From Terasakiella brassicae (GTDB taxonomy: Bacteria; Pseudomonadota; Alphaproteobacteria; Rhodospirillales; Terasakiellaceae), in NCBI RefSeq assembly GCF_014641495.1, contig NZ_BMHV01000007.1, forward strand, positions 62,001-126,000: a DNA stretch of 64,000 nt, given 5' to 3'. The notes beneath the pieces were generated by a model. It was not told the origin of the DNA and did not search any database. It saw only the letters and a program-made list of their open reading frames with translations. The position numbers and the translations under genes are program-made. The first letter of the stretch is position 1. Each line of letters starts with the position of its first letter. Below are positions 35,278-45,425 of the stretch, one piece after another.

Positions 35278-36399
35278 TCAACGGTTACTTATAGAGAATT
35301 GCCGTATGATCCAGATAAAGAATAAAGTGAACCCGATGCTATAGGACGCGGCAGAGATAATGCCCCAAGGGGAGATATCAACAATCTCCATCAGCAATCG
35401 ACTAACTACGGAAAAACTTAGGAACGCAAGCATCCATAGCAAGGCGGGTGGAATGTGAATTTTTATGCGCAGACGTTGTTGGGTGGTTCGGCACATGATG
35501 GTCAGGGTCAGGGTGCCGAGGGCGGCAATCGTGATTGTGTGGATGCCAAGGATGGCATAGGGAGCCCCCAGAATATGCCCCATTGTGCGCAAGACAATTC
35601 CAATCAACAACCATGCAAATCCGATATGAAGCCAAAGACATTGTGGATTACGGTGAAGACGTAAGACCTGCCAGTGGTAAAGACGCATGATGAGGCAAAA
35701 ACTTAAAGCAAGCCCACCCGCGACAGAAAGAAAATTCAGGCCGCTTAAGTCGCCGATGACAAGGGCGAGGAGAGCAAAAAAACCCTTTTCTTCCCAATAG
35801 GATTGCGCGCCGGGTTTTAAATGATCATCAAAGGCTTGCATCGCCCCATTGGTGACGGCGGTGACCACACGACCACCCATCATATAAACCATCGCACAAA
35901 TCAGATTGAGCCCGAAGATCAGACCGCGTTCTTCGCCTAAGTCCCAGATGCCCATTTGCCCGAGTTGGAAAAGAGTTTCACCGATGGTGAAGGCGGTTAA
36001 AATGGGGGCAAAGGCCAGGTTGCGCCAGCTTTTTGCATTTTTGAATAAGGGTACAGCGGCGAGAATGGCAAGTAAAACCGGGAAAGAAATATACAGAATT
36101 GCTGCAAACCAAGCGGGGAAGTCTGGAAAAAATAAAGCGATCCGCCCCGCCATCCAAAGGACGGTTAATAAAATCAGATTGATCTTTTTGACACCGTTAA
36201 GCAAAAATCCGGTCATAACGGCAAGCGCAAAACCGAAAATCATCTCATGGGCGTGATCCTGTGCACTTAGGCTCAAGTCCACAAGCCCCAGATAACTGAG
36301 GATCCAGAGGGGAATGGAAAGCGCAGCGTGGAGTGCCGCCAACGGGTAAAACAGGCGATAGGCCTGACGCGTTTTTTGAAAAAGGCTCGCCCCAGCCAA
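35278..36399 (-). CDS. NnrS-family heme-copper membrane protein
   Basis: About 373 aa with roughly eleven or twelve hydrophobic segments and the NnrS pattern RLFYPLAALHAALSIPLW followed by DHAHEMIFGFALA. NnrS proteins protect cells from nitrosative stress and are often controlled by NnrR/DNR-type Crp/Fnr regulators, two of which lie at the window start. No ATG fits: I place the start at a TTG (36399) with AAGG nearby, just past the aroC stop; a frame to 36498 would overlap aroC by 94 bases. Confidence 0.85.
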   Translation of the reverse strand: MAGASLFQKTRQAYRLFYPLAALHAALSIPLWILSYLGLVDLSLSAQDHAHEMIFGFALAVMTGFLLNGVKKINLILLTVLWMAGRIALFFPDFPAWFAAILYISFPVLLAILAAVPLFKNAKSWRNLAFAPILTAFTIGETLFQLGQMGIWDLGEERGLIFGLNLICAMVYMMGGRVVTAVTNGAMQAFDDHLKPGAQSYWEEKGFFALLALVIGDLSGLNFLSVAGGLALSFCLIMRLYHWQVLRLHRNPQCLWLHIGFAWLLIGIVLRTMGHILGAPYAILGIHTITIAALGTLTLTIMCRTTQQRLRIKIHIPPALLWMLAFLSFSVVSRLLMEIVDISPWGIISAASYSIGFTLFFIWIIRQFSISNR

Positions 36400-36404
36400 A
36401 AGCC

Positions 36405-37478
36405 TTAACCCTGCTGGGCGCGGTGCAACATCATATGGTCGGCAAGAACGCAGGCCATCATGGCTTCGGCCACAGGCACACCGCGAATACCGACGCAAGG
36501 ATCATGGCGCCCTTTGGTGATCAGGTTACATTCGTTACCGTGAATATCGATGGTTTTGCGTTCCACCAGAATGGAGCTGGTGGGTTTAATCGCGACACGC
36601 ACGACAATGTCCTGTCCGCTGGAAATACCGCCCAAGATTCCACCAGCATGGTTGGACAGAAAGACGGGTTTGCCATCTTCCCCCATGCGGATTTCATCGG
36701 CATTTTCTACACCATTCAGGCTCGCGGCATCAAAACCGTCACCAATTTCGACACCTTTGACCGCATTGATTGACATCATGGCCTTGGCAAGATCGGCATC
36801 CAGTTTGTCATAAACCGGTTGTCCCCACCCAACGGGAACACCCTTGGCGACGATTTCAAGAACCGCCCCGATGGAAGAACCATCCTTGCGGATACCATCC
36901 AGATAGCTTTCCCAATCTTTTGCCATAACCGGGTCAGGGCAGAAGAAGGGGTTGTTGTCAATTTCTGCCCAGTCAAAGCGGCTGCGATCAATTTTATGGG
37001 GGCCGATTTGAACGAGATAGCCTTTAATATCAATCGCGTTGCCTAAGACTTTGCGTGCTATCGCACCCGCTGCAACCCGCATGGCGGTTTCGCGTGCGCT
37101 GGATCGTCCACCACCACGGTAATCGCGGATACCGTATTTTTCCCAATAGGTATAATCGGCGTGACCGGGACGAAATTTATCTTTAATCTCGCCGTAATCT
37201 TTGGATCGTTGATCCGTATTGATGATTTCCAGACCAATGGATGTTCCGGTTGTTTTACCTTCAAACACACCGGAGAGGATACGAACCTCGTCCGGTTCTT
37301 TGCGTTGTGTGGTAAAACGGCTGGTACCGGGTTTACGTTTTTCCAACCAGACTTGAATGTCTTCTTCGCACAATTCAATTTGCGAGGGCACACCATCGAC
37401 AATACAGCCGATGGCGGGACCGTGGCTTTCGCCAAAGGTGGTGAAGCTGAAAACGTGACCGAAACGGTTACCGGACAT
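36405..37478 (-). CDS. aroC: Chorismate synthase
   Basis: A 357-aa FMN-dependent enzyme, the last step of the shikimate pathway, converting EPSP to chorismate. The first signature [18 protein letters not shown] is at the N terminus, and [18 protein letters not shown] and [13 protein letters not shown] follow. It lies 20 bases downstream of fabI, so the two are probably cotranscribed, with nnrS continuing the run. Confidence 0.97.
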   Translation of the reverse strand: MSGNRFGHVFSFTTFGESHGPAIGCIVDGVPSQIELCEEDIQVWLEKRKPGTSRFTTQRKEPDEVRILSGVFEGKTTGTSIGLEIINTDQRSKDYGEIKDKFRPGHADYTYWEKYGIRDYRGGGRSSARETAMRVAAGAIARKVLGNAIDIKGYLVQIGPHKIDRSRFDWAEIDNNPFFCPDPVMAKDWESYLDGIRKDGSSIGAVLEIVAKGVPVGWGQPVYDKLDADLAKAMMSINAVKGVEIGDGFDAASLNGVENADEIRMGEDGKPVFLSNHAGGILGGISSGQDIVVRVAIKPTSSILVERKTIDIHGNECNLITKGRHDPCVGIRGVPVAEAMMACVLADHMMLHRAQQG

Positions 37479-37498
37479 TTATTTGGCCTTTTGATCGT

Positions 37499-38308
37499 TT
37501 AAGAAGTCGCAATATCGGGGGCATCCACTGCCTTCATCCCGACGATGTGATACCCGCAATCAACGTGATGGGTTTCCCCTGTGACACCGGAAGACAGGTT
37601 GGACAGCAGGTAGAGGCCTGCACCGCCAACGTCTTCCAAGGTGACGTTGCGACGAAGCGGGGAGTTTAATTCGTTCCATTTCAGGATATAGCGGAAATCA
37701 CCGATCCCGCTGGCCGCCAGTGTTTTCATCGGACCGGCAGACAGGGCATTGACACGGATTTTATCTTTACCAAGGTCTTCTGCCAGATAGCGAACGGATG
37801 CTTCCAGCGCGGCCTTGGCAACGCCCATGACGTTGTAATGCGGGGTAACGCGTTCCGATCCATAATAGGTCAGGGTCACAAGCGCACCGCCTTCGTTCAT
37901 CATGGCTGCCGCACGCTTGGCAACGGCTGTGAAGGAGAAGCACGAGATATCCATGGTTTGCAGGAAGTTGTCGCGGCTTGTGTCCACGTAACGGCCTTTA
38001 AGTTCCGATTTATCTGAATAGGCGATCCCGTGGAGGACAAAGTCCAGTTTGCCCCATTTTTCTTCAAGCACATCAAAGACGGCATCAATACTGTCTTGAT
38101 CGGTGACGTCACACGGCAGCATAATGTTGGAACCAACAGACTCGGCCAAGGGCGCAACGCGTTTGAGCAACGCATCGCCTTGATAGGTGAAAGCCAGTTC
38201 AGCACCTTGTTCTCTCAGTGCTTTTGTAATGCCCCAAGCGATTGAACGCTCGTTGGCGACTCCCATAATCAGGCCTTTTTTACCAGCCATAAGCGCAGGC
38301 ACAGTCAT
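37499..38308 (-). CDS. fabI: Enoyl-[acyl-carrier-protein] reductase (NADH)
   Basis: A 269-aa short-chain dehydrogenase that completes each fatty-acid elongation cycle. The nucleotide-binding site is the altered glycine motif GVANERSIAWGI typical of FabI, and the catalytic Tyr-Lys pair is in HYNVMGVAKAALE (Y-x6-K). It is the first gene of the fabI-aroC run and diverges from the YihY gene. Confidence 0.96.
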   Translation of the reverse strand: MTVPALMAGKKGLIMGVANERSIAWGITKALREQGAELAFTYQGDALLKRVAPLAESVGSNIMLPCDVTDQDSIDAVFDVLEEKWGKLDFVLHGIAYSDKSELKGRYVDTSRDNFLQTMDISCFSFTAVAKRAAAMMNEGGALVTLTYYGSERVTPHYNVMGVAKAALEASVRYLAEDLGKDKIRVNALSAGPMKTLAASGIGDFRYILKWNELNSPLRRNVTLEDVGGAGLYLLSNLSSGVTGETHHVDCGYHIVGMKAVDAPDIATS

Positions 38309-38476
38309 GACATCCTCACTTCAAACTTCTGTAACTATGATAATTGAAGCTCTTTTTGCCTTTTTTCAAAGAAAGCTTCAATAATTCTTTGAACTTTGTA
38401 TAGGATATTATCAGCAAAGGGGAAAGAATTCTCTCGTCACAATTTTAAAGTTTTTAGTAACAGTCGGTAACAAACA

Positions 38477-39694
38477 ATGGACGCCTCTCAAAAAACATCG
38501 TTCGATATGACAAATCTCGCACAAATCTGGTCGTTAATCCTGCGTCGTTTCGGGGAAGACCAGTGTCTGCGTATTGCAGCGTCTCTCAGTTATACCTCTT
38601 TGTTATCACTGGTGCCGTTGATGGCGATCAGTTTTGCAATTTTTGCGGCCTTTCCCGCCTTTGACGGGGTGCAACATCAATTGCAGGCGTATGTGTTTGA
38701 AAACTTTGTCCCCGCAGCAGGCGATGCGGTTGCGAAATATCTGCAAACTTTTACTGAAAAAACCGGCGGTATGACAACGCTCGGGATTGTTGGTTTGGGG
38801 GTGACGGCAATTATGTTGCTGTCCACAATCGAAGATGCCATGAACCGAATTTTCAGGGTCCGCGAAAAACGCCCCTTTGTCTCGCGTTTGCTGGTGTTTT
38901 GGGCTTTGATGACATTGGGACCGCTGTTAATGGGCGCAAGTTTGTCGTTATCGACTTACTTCTATGCCTTGACCAACTGGGTGGATGTCAGCGGTGTCGG
39001 TGGGATCAACGTATCGTCGTTTGCCAGTGTCATCCTGCCCAACTTAATGATGATGGCGGCGTTAACGTTTTTCTATGTCTTTGTGCCCAATCGGACGATT
39101 TCTTTTAAAAATGGCATTATTGGTGGCGTGACGGCAGGTTTCTTTTTTGCAGTTTTGAAGAAATTATTCGGGCTTTACGTTTCTCATTTTCCATCCTATC
39201 AGGCGATTTATGGTGTCTTGGCAACGATCCCCATTTTTCTCATCTGGATGTATCTCACATGGGCGGTGGTGCTCATTGGGGCGTTATTAACGGCGACATT
39301 GGAGGACTGGGGAAGAAATGCCTTTCGTAATGGAAAGATCATTTCGCCGTCTGATAAAATGGCCGCCGCGTTGCATGCCTTGCGTTTGTTAAAGGAACAG
39401 CACGTCAAAGGCGGCGCATTATCGGATAAAACATTAAACCGGGAATTAGGGACGCATGTGGCCTCTGTTGTGATGAAAGCTCTTGAAAAAGCAGGTTTTG
39501 TTGTCTTAAGCCAAGATGACAAATGGGTGCTGGCCCGTGATTTACACAATGCGCCCTTTAGTGAACTGTATTCCATATTGGGGCTGGATATTAAAAGCCC
39601 GTCTATCGGGACACGGGCATCTCAAGTCCTTGAAGAAGCGGAAGCTGCCCGTATGCAGGCAATGCAAAAGGGGCTATACGATATTTTAGATTGA
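38477..39694 (+). CDS. YihY/BrkB-family inner-membrane protein
   Basis: A 405-aa protein with six membrane segments in the first 290 residues (family signatures RIAASLSYTSLLSLVPL and the later FFFAVLKKLFGLY) and a C-terminal soluble winged-helix-like domain (about 300-385). The family was once annotated as RNase BN; that role is not supported by current knowledge and function is unknown. Confidence 0.92.
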   Translation: MDASQKTSFDMTNLAQIWSLILRRFGEDQCLRIAASLSYTSLLSLVPLMAISFAIFAAFPAFDGVQHQLQAYVFENFVPAAGDAVAKYLQTFTEKTGGMTTLGIVGLGVTAIMLLSTIEDAMNRIFRVREKRPFVSRLLVFWALMTLGPLLMGASLSLSTYFYALTNWVDVSGVGGINVSSFASVILPNLMMMAALTFFYVFVPNRTISFKNGIIGGVTAGFFFAVLKKLFGLYVSHFPSYQAIYGVLATIPIFLIWMYLTWAVVLIGALLTATLEDWGRNAFRNGKIISPSDKMAAALHALRLLKEQHVKGGALSDKTLNRELGTHVASVVMKALEKAGFVVLSQDDKWVLARDLHNAPFSELYSILGLDIKSPSIGTRASQVLEEAEAARMQAMQKGLYDILD

Positions 39695-39781
39695 TTTTAT
39701 CTGTTAGGTATATTGCTTTTAGGTTGGGTATCGTGCATGTTAAGGAAATTAAAAAATTAACAGGACGTTGAAGAACATTAA

Positions 39782-40732
39782 ATGCATTTAAAACGGGCCG
39801 TGGTGCTGCTGTTTATCTTTGTTTTGCAAAGCGCAACAGTACATGCATATGAAAAAGTCAGCTTGAAACTTCAGTGGTTGGATCAATTCCAGTTTGCCGG
39901 ATATTATATGGCGAAGGAAAAAGGATTTTATCGTGATCGTGGTCTTGATGTTGCCATACAGCCCTTTACCTTTGAAAACGACGATGTTGTCGCACAGGTT
40001 TTAACGGGAAAAGCCACTTATGGAACCGGGCGCTCGTCGCTCTTGGCGACACGCGTCCAAGGCAAGCCCGTTGTCGTGTTGGCGGCGATCTTTCAGGATA
40101 CGCCTTCTATCCTTTTAACAAGAAAAGATACAGGCATTGAAAATATATCCGATTTGATCGGACGAAAGATTATGATTACCCCGGATGAATTGGGGGCAGC
40201 GGCCACAATGGGCATGTTGCAGCAAGAAGGGGTGCGTGCTTTTGATATAATCCGGCAAAAGCATAGCTACAATCTGGATGATTTAATCACTGGTAAAACG
40301 GATGCTATGGCATCCTATATTTCAAATGAGCCCTTTATTCTGAAAGAAAAGGGCATTGCCTTTAACAGTTTTGCCCCGAAAGATTATGGGCAGGCCTATT
40401 ATGGGGATTTGCTGTTTACGTCTGAGCGCGAAATTCGCGAAAATCCTAAACGGGTAAAGGCTTTTCGCGAGGCTTCATTGATGGGCTGGGCTTATGCGTT
40501 TAATCATATTGAGGAAACGGTTCAGGTCATAAAAGAAAGTTATAATGGGCAGAAAAAATCGGTTGAAAGCTTACTCTTTGAAGGCCACGAATTGCGCAAG
40601 CTGGCATATCAAAACGGGGTTGAACTGGGTAATGTGACAGCGGATAAATTTCATCAAATTGCAGAGCTTTATTATGAAATCGGTATTTTCCCCGAAGTCT
40701 ATACATTCGACGGATTTATCTGGCAGGAATAA
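39782..40732 (+). CDS. Orphan NMT1/THI5-like periplasmic binding protein
   Basis: A 316-aa precursor with a signal peptide ending near SATVHA and the NMT1/ThiY fold: VSLKLQWLDQFQFAGYYMAKEKGFYRDRGL is the family's opening. Known relatives bind thiamine precursors (pyrimidine) for ABC import or form sensor domains of signalling proteins. No permease, ATPase or kinase gene follows, so it is another orphan binding protein. Ligand unproven. Confidence 0.9.
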   Translation: MHLKRAVVLLFIFVLQSATVHAYEKVSLKLQWLDQFQFAGYYMAKEKGFYRDRGLDVAIQPFTFENDDVVAQVLTGKATYGTGRSSLLATRVQGKPVVVLAAIFQDTPSILLTRKDTGIENISDLIGRKIMITPDELGAAATMGMLQQEGVRAFDIIRQKHSYNLDDLITGKTDAMASYISNEPFILKEKGIAFNSFAPKDYGQAYYGDLLFTSEREIRENPKRVKAFREASLMGWAYAFNHIEETVQVIKESYNGQKKSVESLLFEGHELRKLAYQNGVELGNVTADKFHQIAELYYEIGIFPEVYTFDGFIWQE

Positions 40733-40739
40733 TGGCGGA

Positions 40740-41186
40740 TTAAAGCCGTTTTTGAACCAACGTGTCCAGTGTGCTGGAAAAACGCGAGCGGTCGTTCTTT
40801 GAAAAGGGGCGATTGCCGCCCCCGTCAATTTCACCGATGTCGCGCAGATGGGTCATTAAATCCCGTGTCGCAAGTGCCATCCCGATACTGTCCGGCGTAA
40901 AGGTTTTGCCGTTATGTCCAAGGACATCGGCCCCTTTTTTAATGCAGCGATCAGCCAGCGGAATATCCCCTGTGATGCAGATATCGTTTTTTTGGATATG
41001 TTCTGCGATCCAGTTGTCGGCTTCATCGGGGCCTTGTGGGGCGACCACGATGTTGATCAGTGTGCTTTGTGGCAACCGAAGCCATTGGTTGGAGACGAAA
41101 TGCACTTTGACATTTCGCCTTGCAACCACTTTAAGAACCTCATCCTTTACCGGACAGGCATCTGCATCGACATAAATTTCAACCAT
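40740..41186 (-). CDS. YaiI/YqxD-family (DUF188) protein
   Basis: A 148-aa PIN-like-fold protein with the family start IYVDADACPVKDEVLKVA-like and the GDIPLADRCIKKG segment carrying conserved acidic residues. Biochemical role unknown. Its start overlaps the stop of the PDZ-like lipoprotein gene (TGATG-type overlap at 41184-41188), so the two are cotranscribed. Confidence 0.93.
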   Translation of the reverse strand: MVEIYVDADACPVKDEVLKVVARRNVKVHFVSNQWLRLPQSTLINIVVAPQGPDEADNWIAEHIQKNDICITGDIPLADRCIKKGADVLGHNGKTFTPDSIGMALATRDLMTHLRDIGEIDGGGNRPFSKNDRSRFSSTLDTLVQKRL

Positions 41187-42004
41187 CAGGATTGAGGTTT
41201 TAAATCAGAAAAGTCGTAGTCGTCAATATCGACGTAAAGTGTGTAGATTTCCCCATCTCGCCAAAATGTAATCGGAACTTTCTTTTGCCCGATTTCCTTT
41301 CGGGCAAGTTCGACATAATGTTGGGCATCTTTAATGGGAACGTCACGAATACCCAGCAGGATATCGTCCTGCATGATATTGGCGCGAAAGGCAGAAGAAT
41401 CTTTAACAACAACCGTTACAAAAGCGCCCATATTGCTGTTGACCTGTTTGCGTTGTTCTTTAGTCAGGTCGCGGACATATAACCCAAGGCCGCCGGGGCG
41501 TTTCTTGGCAAAAAACATGGCCTCTTGATCATAGTTGGTAACAGTATAGGGGATGTAGGTTGTTTTGGATGAATATGTTGTACTGGTCCCGGAATAATAT
41601 GTCGGAGAATAGCCGCTTGAATAATCGTTAAAGCTGCCGGAATGATAGGTTGTTTGTGTATCCGGTGTTGATAATGCGAAGGTTTTGGATTCTTTATCCG
41701 TCATGGCTGTTGCATAAACGACCAGTTCGGCCCCGACTTTCTTTGCCACTGCTTTTAATTGGGAATCGTCGCCGAGTTCACCATTAAAACTGGAGTTTCC
41801 AATATAGCTGTATCCATTTTCCAGCATTTTATAGAGTGTCTCTTTCCCTTTTTTTTGAGAGACGGAAATAATCTTGATCTCACCGGAGGGCGGGAGAGTG
41901 TTATACGGTGTTGGGGTTGTGCCGTTTGCAGAATAATATTTGTCAAAATTATTGACGCAAGCGGACAAAGCCAAAAGCAAAAACATTGAAAGAAGTGCGC
42001 GCAT
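41186..42004 (-). CDS. Lipoprotein with C-terminal PDZ-like domain
   Basis: A 272-aa protein; ATG at 42004 preferred over a TTG at 42007. A lipobox LSAC sits near residue 16, so it is probably membrane-anchored in the periplasm. A Tyr/Ser/Thr-rich low-complexity region (about 120-165) precedes a PDZ-like domain (about 185-272, with QDDILLGIRDVPIKDAQHYVE). PDZ domains bind peptide C termini; the partner is unknown. No protease domain is present. Confidence 0.78.
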   Translation of the reverse strand: MRALLSMFLLLALSACVNNFDKYYSANGTTPTPYNTLPPSGEIKIISVSQKKGKETLYKMLENGYSYIGNSSFNGELGDDSQLKAVAKKVGAELVVYATAMTDKESKTFALSTPDTQTTYHSGSFNDYSSGYSPTYYSGTSTTYSSKTTYIPYTVTNYDQEAMFFAKKRPGGLGLYVRDLTKEQRKQVNSNMGAFVTVVVKDSSAFRANIMQDDILLGIRDVPIKDAQHYVELARKEIGQKKVPITFWRDGEIYTLYVDIDDYDFSDLKPQS

Positions 42005-42076
42005 CAAACCGATCCATAGCTTTATTATTTAACTTTTGGAAGCATACAGAATGGGACCTGAAACCTAAAGGAAAAA

Positions 42077-43042
42077 TCAGGACTTTTTTGCACGCACACT
42101 GTATGGTTTGCGTTCTGACCAGCTTTTGACGAATTCAATGAATTCCTTGTCGGATTTTTCCGGCAGCATGACACGCAATTTGACATATTGATCGCCGCGT
42201 GTGCCATCCTTTGCTTTGATGCCTTTGCCACGCAGGCGCAGGGTTGTACCGGAATTGGCGTGTTCCGGGACTTTTACATGCACAGGACCATCAATGGTCG
42301 GTGCTTCGATTTTTGCGCCCATGACCGCTTCGGGGACGGTAATGGGCAAATCAAGGTGAATATCGTTGCCTTTGCGCGAAAACATCGGGTCCGGCTTGAT
42401 ATGGATTTCGACCATCGCATCACCGCTGGGCGCACCGTTTAAGCCCGGCATGCCTTGACCTTTCAGTCGCAAGGATTGACCGTCTTCAAAACCGGCAGGG
42501 ACATTGACACTCAGTTCTTTGCCAGTGGGCAAGCGAACTGTTTTTTTACAGCCGCGTGCGGCTTCTGCAAAATCCAGTTCCAGCCAGCAGTTGACCGTTG
42601 CGCCTTTTCTTTGGGGGTGGGTTTCATCACCGAAGCTGCCACTAAAATCAAATCCGCCGCCAAATCCACGTCCTAAATCAGCGAAGGGGTCTTCCTGGGC
42701 TTTTTGTCTACGGGCCTGATTGGCAAAATCCTTGAAAATATCGTGGAAACCACCCGCGCCAAACCCACCGGTATTGCCGCCACGGCGTTGACCGCCAAAA
42801 CCACCGGAACGAAAGGTCGGATTGCCTTCTGCATCGATCTGTCCACGATCATATTGATTGCGTTTATCATCATCGGACAGCAATTGATAGGCCGCCTGAA
42901 TTTCCTTGAAACGTTCTTCGGCCTTGGTGTCGCCCTGATGCAAATCAGGATGGTTCTGGCGTGCGAGTTTACGATAGGCTGCTTTGATATCTATTTTTGT
43001 TGAATCTTTGGGGATACCAAGAACTCTATATGGGTCTTTCAT
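42077..43042 (-). CDS. cbpA: DnaJ-class co-chaperone, CbpA-like
   Basis: A 321-aa protein with an N-terminal J domain (residues 1-67, HPD at 31-33), a Gly/Phe-rich linker (about 75-130) and two C-terminal substrate-binding domains. It lacks the zinc-finger repeats of DnaJ, hence CbpA-like. It stimulates DnaK. It is a separate gene from the divergent J-domain protein at 12640. Confidence 0.92.
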   Translation of the reverse strand: MKDPYRVLGIPKDSTKIDIKAAYRKLARQNHPDLHQGDTKAEERFKEIQAAYQLLSDDDKRNQYDRGQIDAEGNPTFRSGGFGGQRRGGNTGGFGAGGFHDIFKDFANQARRQKAQEDPFADLGRGFGGGFDFSGSFGDETHPQRKGATVNCWLELDFAEAARGCKKTVRLPTGKELSVNVPAGFEDGQSLRLKGQGMPGLNGAPSGDAMVEIHIKPDPMFSRKGNDIHLDLPITVPEAVMGAKIEAPTIDGPVHVKVPEHANSGTTLRLRGKGIKAKDGTRGDQYVKLRVMLPEKSDKEFIEFVKSWSERKPYSVRAKKS

Positions 43043-43103
43043 CGTCGGACTCTATCCTGTAATGTCGCTTATTTTTCGCGCATAGATAATCTGCTCTGCG
43101 ACT

Positions 43104-43586
43104 TTAGTCAACGGTTCGCCATGTTCCGTCCGGTCGTCGGCAAGCCGTTCCGGTAATGGTTTCAAGCTGACCATCAATGGTGACGGTGTTGCTGTATTCA
43201 CGACACGGTTCTTTTGCACCCGGTTCATAATAGGTTTTAGTCGGGGTGATGCGACCTGAATTACCACTGTCGGGGTTGGACCATGTTGATGTCTGCCCAA
43301 CGGATTTGTGTTCCAGTGCATCCTGTGTGGCATTTGCCATTTTCATGCGGTCCAGCTCGTCCATAGATTGCCCAATGGAACTGCCGAGCCACGCACCCGC
43401 CAATGTGCCCAGTGCGACACCGACAAGACTGCCTTTTCCCTTACCAAGGTTGGATCCGATCACGGCACCGCCGACCGCACCAATGATGGTGCCGACGGTT
43501 TGTTTGGGATTGTCTTCCATTGTTGTTTGACAGGCACCAAGCATGGAAACGGCGGCAATTGCACAAGCAAATTTGGAAACAGACAT
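43104..43586 (-). CDS. RT0821/Lpp0805-type glycine-zipper lipoprotein
   Basis: A 160-aa exported lipoprotein (lipobox LGAC, cysteine 19). A glycine-zipper 2TM segment (about 30-75, GTIIGAVGGAVIGSNLG) is followed by a C-terminal domain with a cysteine pair (EPCREYSNTV ... TACRRPDGTW), the family hallmark. Outer-membrane or periplasmic location; function unknown. Confidence 0.85.
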   Translation of the reverse strand: MSVSKFACAIAAVSMLGACQTTMEDNPKQTVGTIIGAVGGAVIGSNLGKGKGSLVGVALGTLAGAWLGSSIGQSMDELDRMKMANATQDALEHKSVGQTSTWSNPDSGNSGRITPTKTYYEPGAKEPCREYSNTVTIDGQLETITGTACRRPDGTWRTVD

Positions 43587-43684
43587 GATCTTTAACCTTT
43601 CATGCGGGTTGACAAACGCCTATCTAAGACGTTCATTAAGGGCGAACCCTTCAATCGTTTCTTATAATTTAGGACAGTAAAGCC

Positions 43685-44269
43685 GTGACGCAAAGCCCTA
43701 ATCCCATTTCTTTGTTCCATGAATGGCTGGCCGAGGCCGAAAAAACCGAAGTTAATGATCCGACTGCGATGTCTTTGGCAACGGCAACCAAGGATGCCAT
43801 TCCTTCTGTGCGCATGGTTTTGTTAAAAGGCGCCGATGAAAAAGGGTTTGTCTTTTATACCAACCTTGGCAGCCGTAAAGCGGGGGAATTACATGAAAAT
43901 CCGAATGCAGCCCTGTGTTTGCACTGGAAATCCTTGCGCAAACAGGTACGTGTCGAAGGCAGTATTGAGCCAGTAAGTGCAGAAGAGGCGGATGCTTATT
44001 TTCAAAGCCGCGCACGTGTCAGCCGGATCGGGGCGTGGGCGTCCAAACAATCACAAGAAATGGAAGGGCGCTGGGAACTGGAAAAACGCATTGCGGAATA
44101 TACAGCAAAATTCGGTATCGGTGAAATTCCGCGCCCGGATTTCTGGTCCGGTTTCCGACTGAAACCCCGTCAAATCGAATTTTGGGCGGATCAAAAATTT
44201 CGACTCCATGACCGCATTGTTTATAAAATGACGGATGACGGCTGGGATGTCGTGCGGTTGTTCCCTTAA
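43685..44269 (+). CDS. pdxH: Pyridoxamine 5'-phosphate oxidase
   Basis: A 194-aa FMN oxidase making PLP from PNP or PMP, the last step of vitamin B6 synthesis; pdxA is also in the window. Visible motifs: [21 protein letters not shown] in the N-terminal half, [13 protein letters not shown] and the C-terminal FWSGFRLKP and DRIVYK segments. GTG start. Followed after 26 bases by a cation exporter. Confidence 0.95.
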   Translation: MTQSPNPISLFHEWLAEAEKTEVNDPTAMSLATATKDAIPSVRMVLLKGADEKGFVFYTNLGSRKAGELHENPNAALCLHWKSLRKQVRVEGSIEPVSAEEADAYFQSRARVSRIGAWASKQSQEMEGRWELEKRIAEYTAKFGIGEIPRPDFWSGFRLKPRQIEFWADQKFRLHDRIVYKMTDDGWDVVRLFP

Positions 44270-44295
44270 TTAAAATCAGATAAGGTCATTGAGTT

Positions 44296-45210
44296 GTGAA
44301 TATCAGCCTTGAAGAACTGAATAAACCGCACTTAATGCGTCTGGCGACCTATGCGTCCGTTGCTGTGGCCTCAATCCTGATCGGGGTGAAGCTCTATGCA
44401 TGGCTGGCAACAGATTCGGTTAGTCTGTTATCAACCTTGATTGATTCTGTGCTGGATGTCGGGGCCTCGCTGGTGAACCTGATTGCCGTTCATTATGCCT
44501 TGCAACCCGCTGACCGTGAACATCGGTTTGGTCATGGCAAGGCAGAACCTTTGGCCGGGTTGATGCAGTCGGGTTTTATTTTTGCCTCTGCTTTGTTTTT
44601 GACTGTAGAAACCGGACGCAGATTTATCCAGCCGCGCGCCATTGAAAACAGTGATATGGGCATTATGGTCATGGTGCTGTCGATCATATTGACGATCGGG
44701 CTGGTCAGTTTCCAGCGTTACGTGGTGCGTAAAACCCGTTCTGTGGCGGTTTCTGCGGACTCTTTACACTATATGACCGATATTCTGGTGAATGCGGGTG
44801 TTATTCTGGCATTGCTTGTTTCCGCCTATACCGGGTGGTTGTGGTTTGATCCCCTGATTGCCGGGGTGATTGCCGCTTACATTCTGTGGAGTGTACGCGA
44901 AATTGCAATGGATGCTTTTGATCTGTTGATGGACCGGGAATTTCCCGATGAAGAACGCAAGGAAATTGCAAAATGCGTTCGTGCCCATGCCAGAGTCAGC
45001 GGCATGCATGATTTAAGAACGCGCTCCAGCGGTCCGCAACAGTTTATTCAACTGCACCTGGAACTGGATGGGGACATGGCCTTGCGTGATTGCCATGAAA
45101 TTGCCGATGAAGTGGCGGCGTCTTTACGGATATTGTACCCGGACGCGGAAATCCTGATCCATCAGGACCCCCACGATATCGAAGAAGATACGCCTAATTT
45201 TGCTCCGTAA
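44296..45210 (+). CDS. Cation diffusion facilitator (FieF-like)
   Basis: A 304-aa divalent-metal exporter with six membrane helices. The metal-binding residues are DSVLD (helix II) and HYMTD (helix V), the DxxxD/HxxxD set of zinc/iron CDF proteins, and a cytoplasmic C-terminal domain with metal-binding histidines (about 215-300). GTG start. Metal specificity not certain. Confidence 0.92.
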   Translation: MNISLEELNKPHLMRLATYASVAVASILIGVKLYAWLATDSVSLLSTLIDSVLDVGASLVNLIAVHYALQPADREHRFGHGKAEPLAGLMQSGFIFASALFLTVETGRRFIQPRAIENSDMGIMVMVLSIILTIGLVSFQRYVVRKTRSVAVSADSLHYMTDILVNAGVILALLVSAYTGWLWFDPLIAGVIAAYILWSVREIAMDAFDLLMDREFPDEERKEIAKCVRAHARVSGMHDLRTRSSGPQQFIQLHLELDGDMALRDCHEIADEVAASLRILYPDAEILIHQDPHDIEEDTPNFAP

Positions 45211-45221
45211 GTGTCGACTGA

Positions 45222-45425
45222 TTAGTTGAAAGCCGCACCGGGTTGTGCGCCGATCTTTTTCAGCATTTTTGCCAAGGGACAAAAACCTGTAAAGGCGGCT
45301 TGAAACATATTGGCCCCGACGAAGGCCGTCAGCCACCAGAAATTGGGATGGACAAAGAAAGTCAAAGCAAGCGACAGCAGAATAACGCCGCCGGCAAAGG
45401 CCATTACAAGGCGATCAATCGTCAT
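45222..45425 (-). CDS. DUF2892 small inner-membrane protein
   Basis: A 67-aa protein with two hydrophobic segments ([17 protein letters not shown] and [19 protein letters not shown]) and a conserved cysteine, matching the DUF2892 membrane module, which in YgaP and in BigR-type operons is linked to rhodanese sulfur chemistry (family knowledge). Its start overlaps the end of the arsR gene by 11 bases, so the two are coupled. Confidence 0.88.
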   Translation of the reverse strand: MTIDRLVMAFAGGVILLSLALTFFVHPNFWWLTAFVGANMFQAAFTGFCPLAKMLKKIGAQPGAAFN

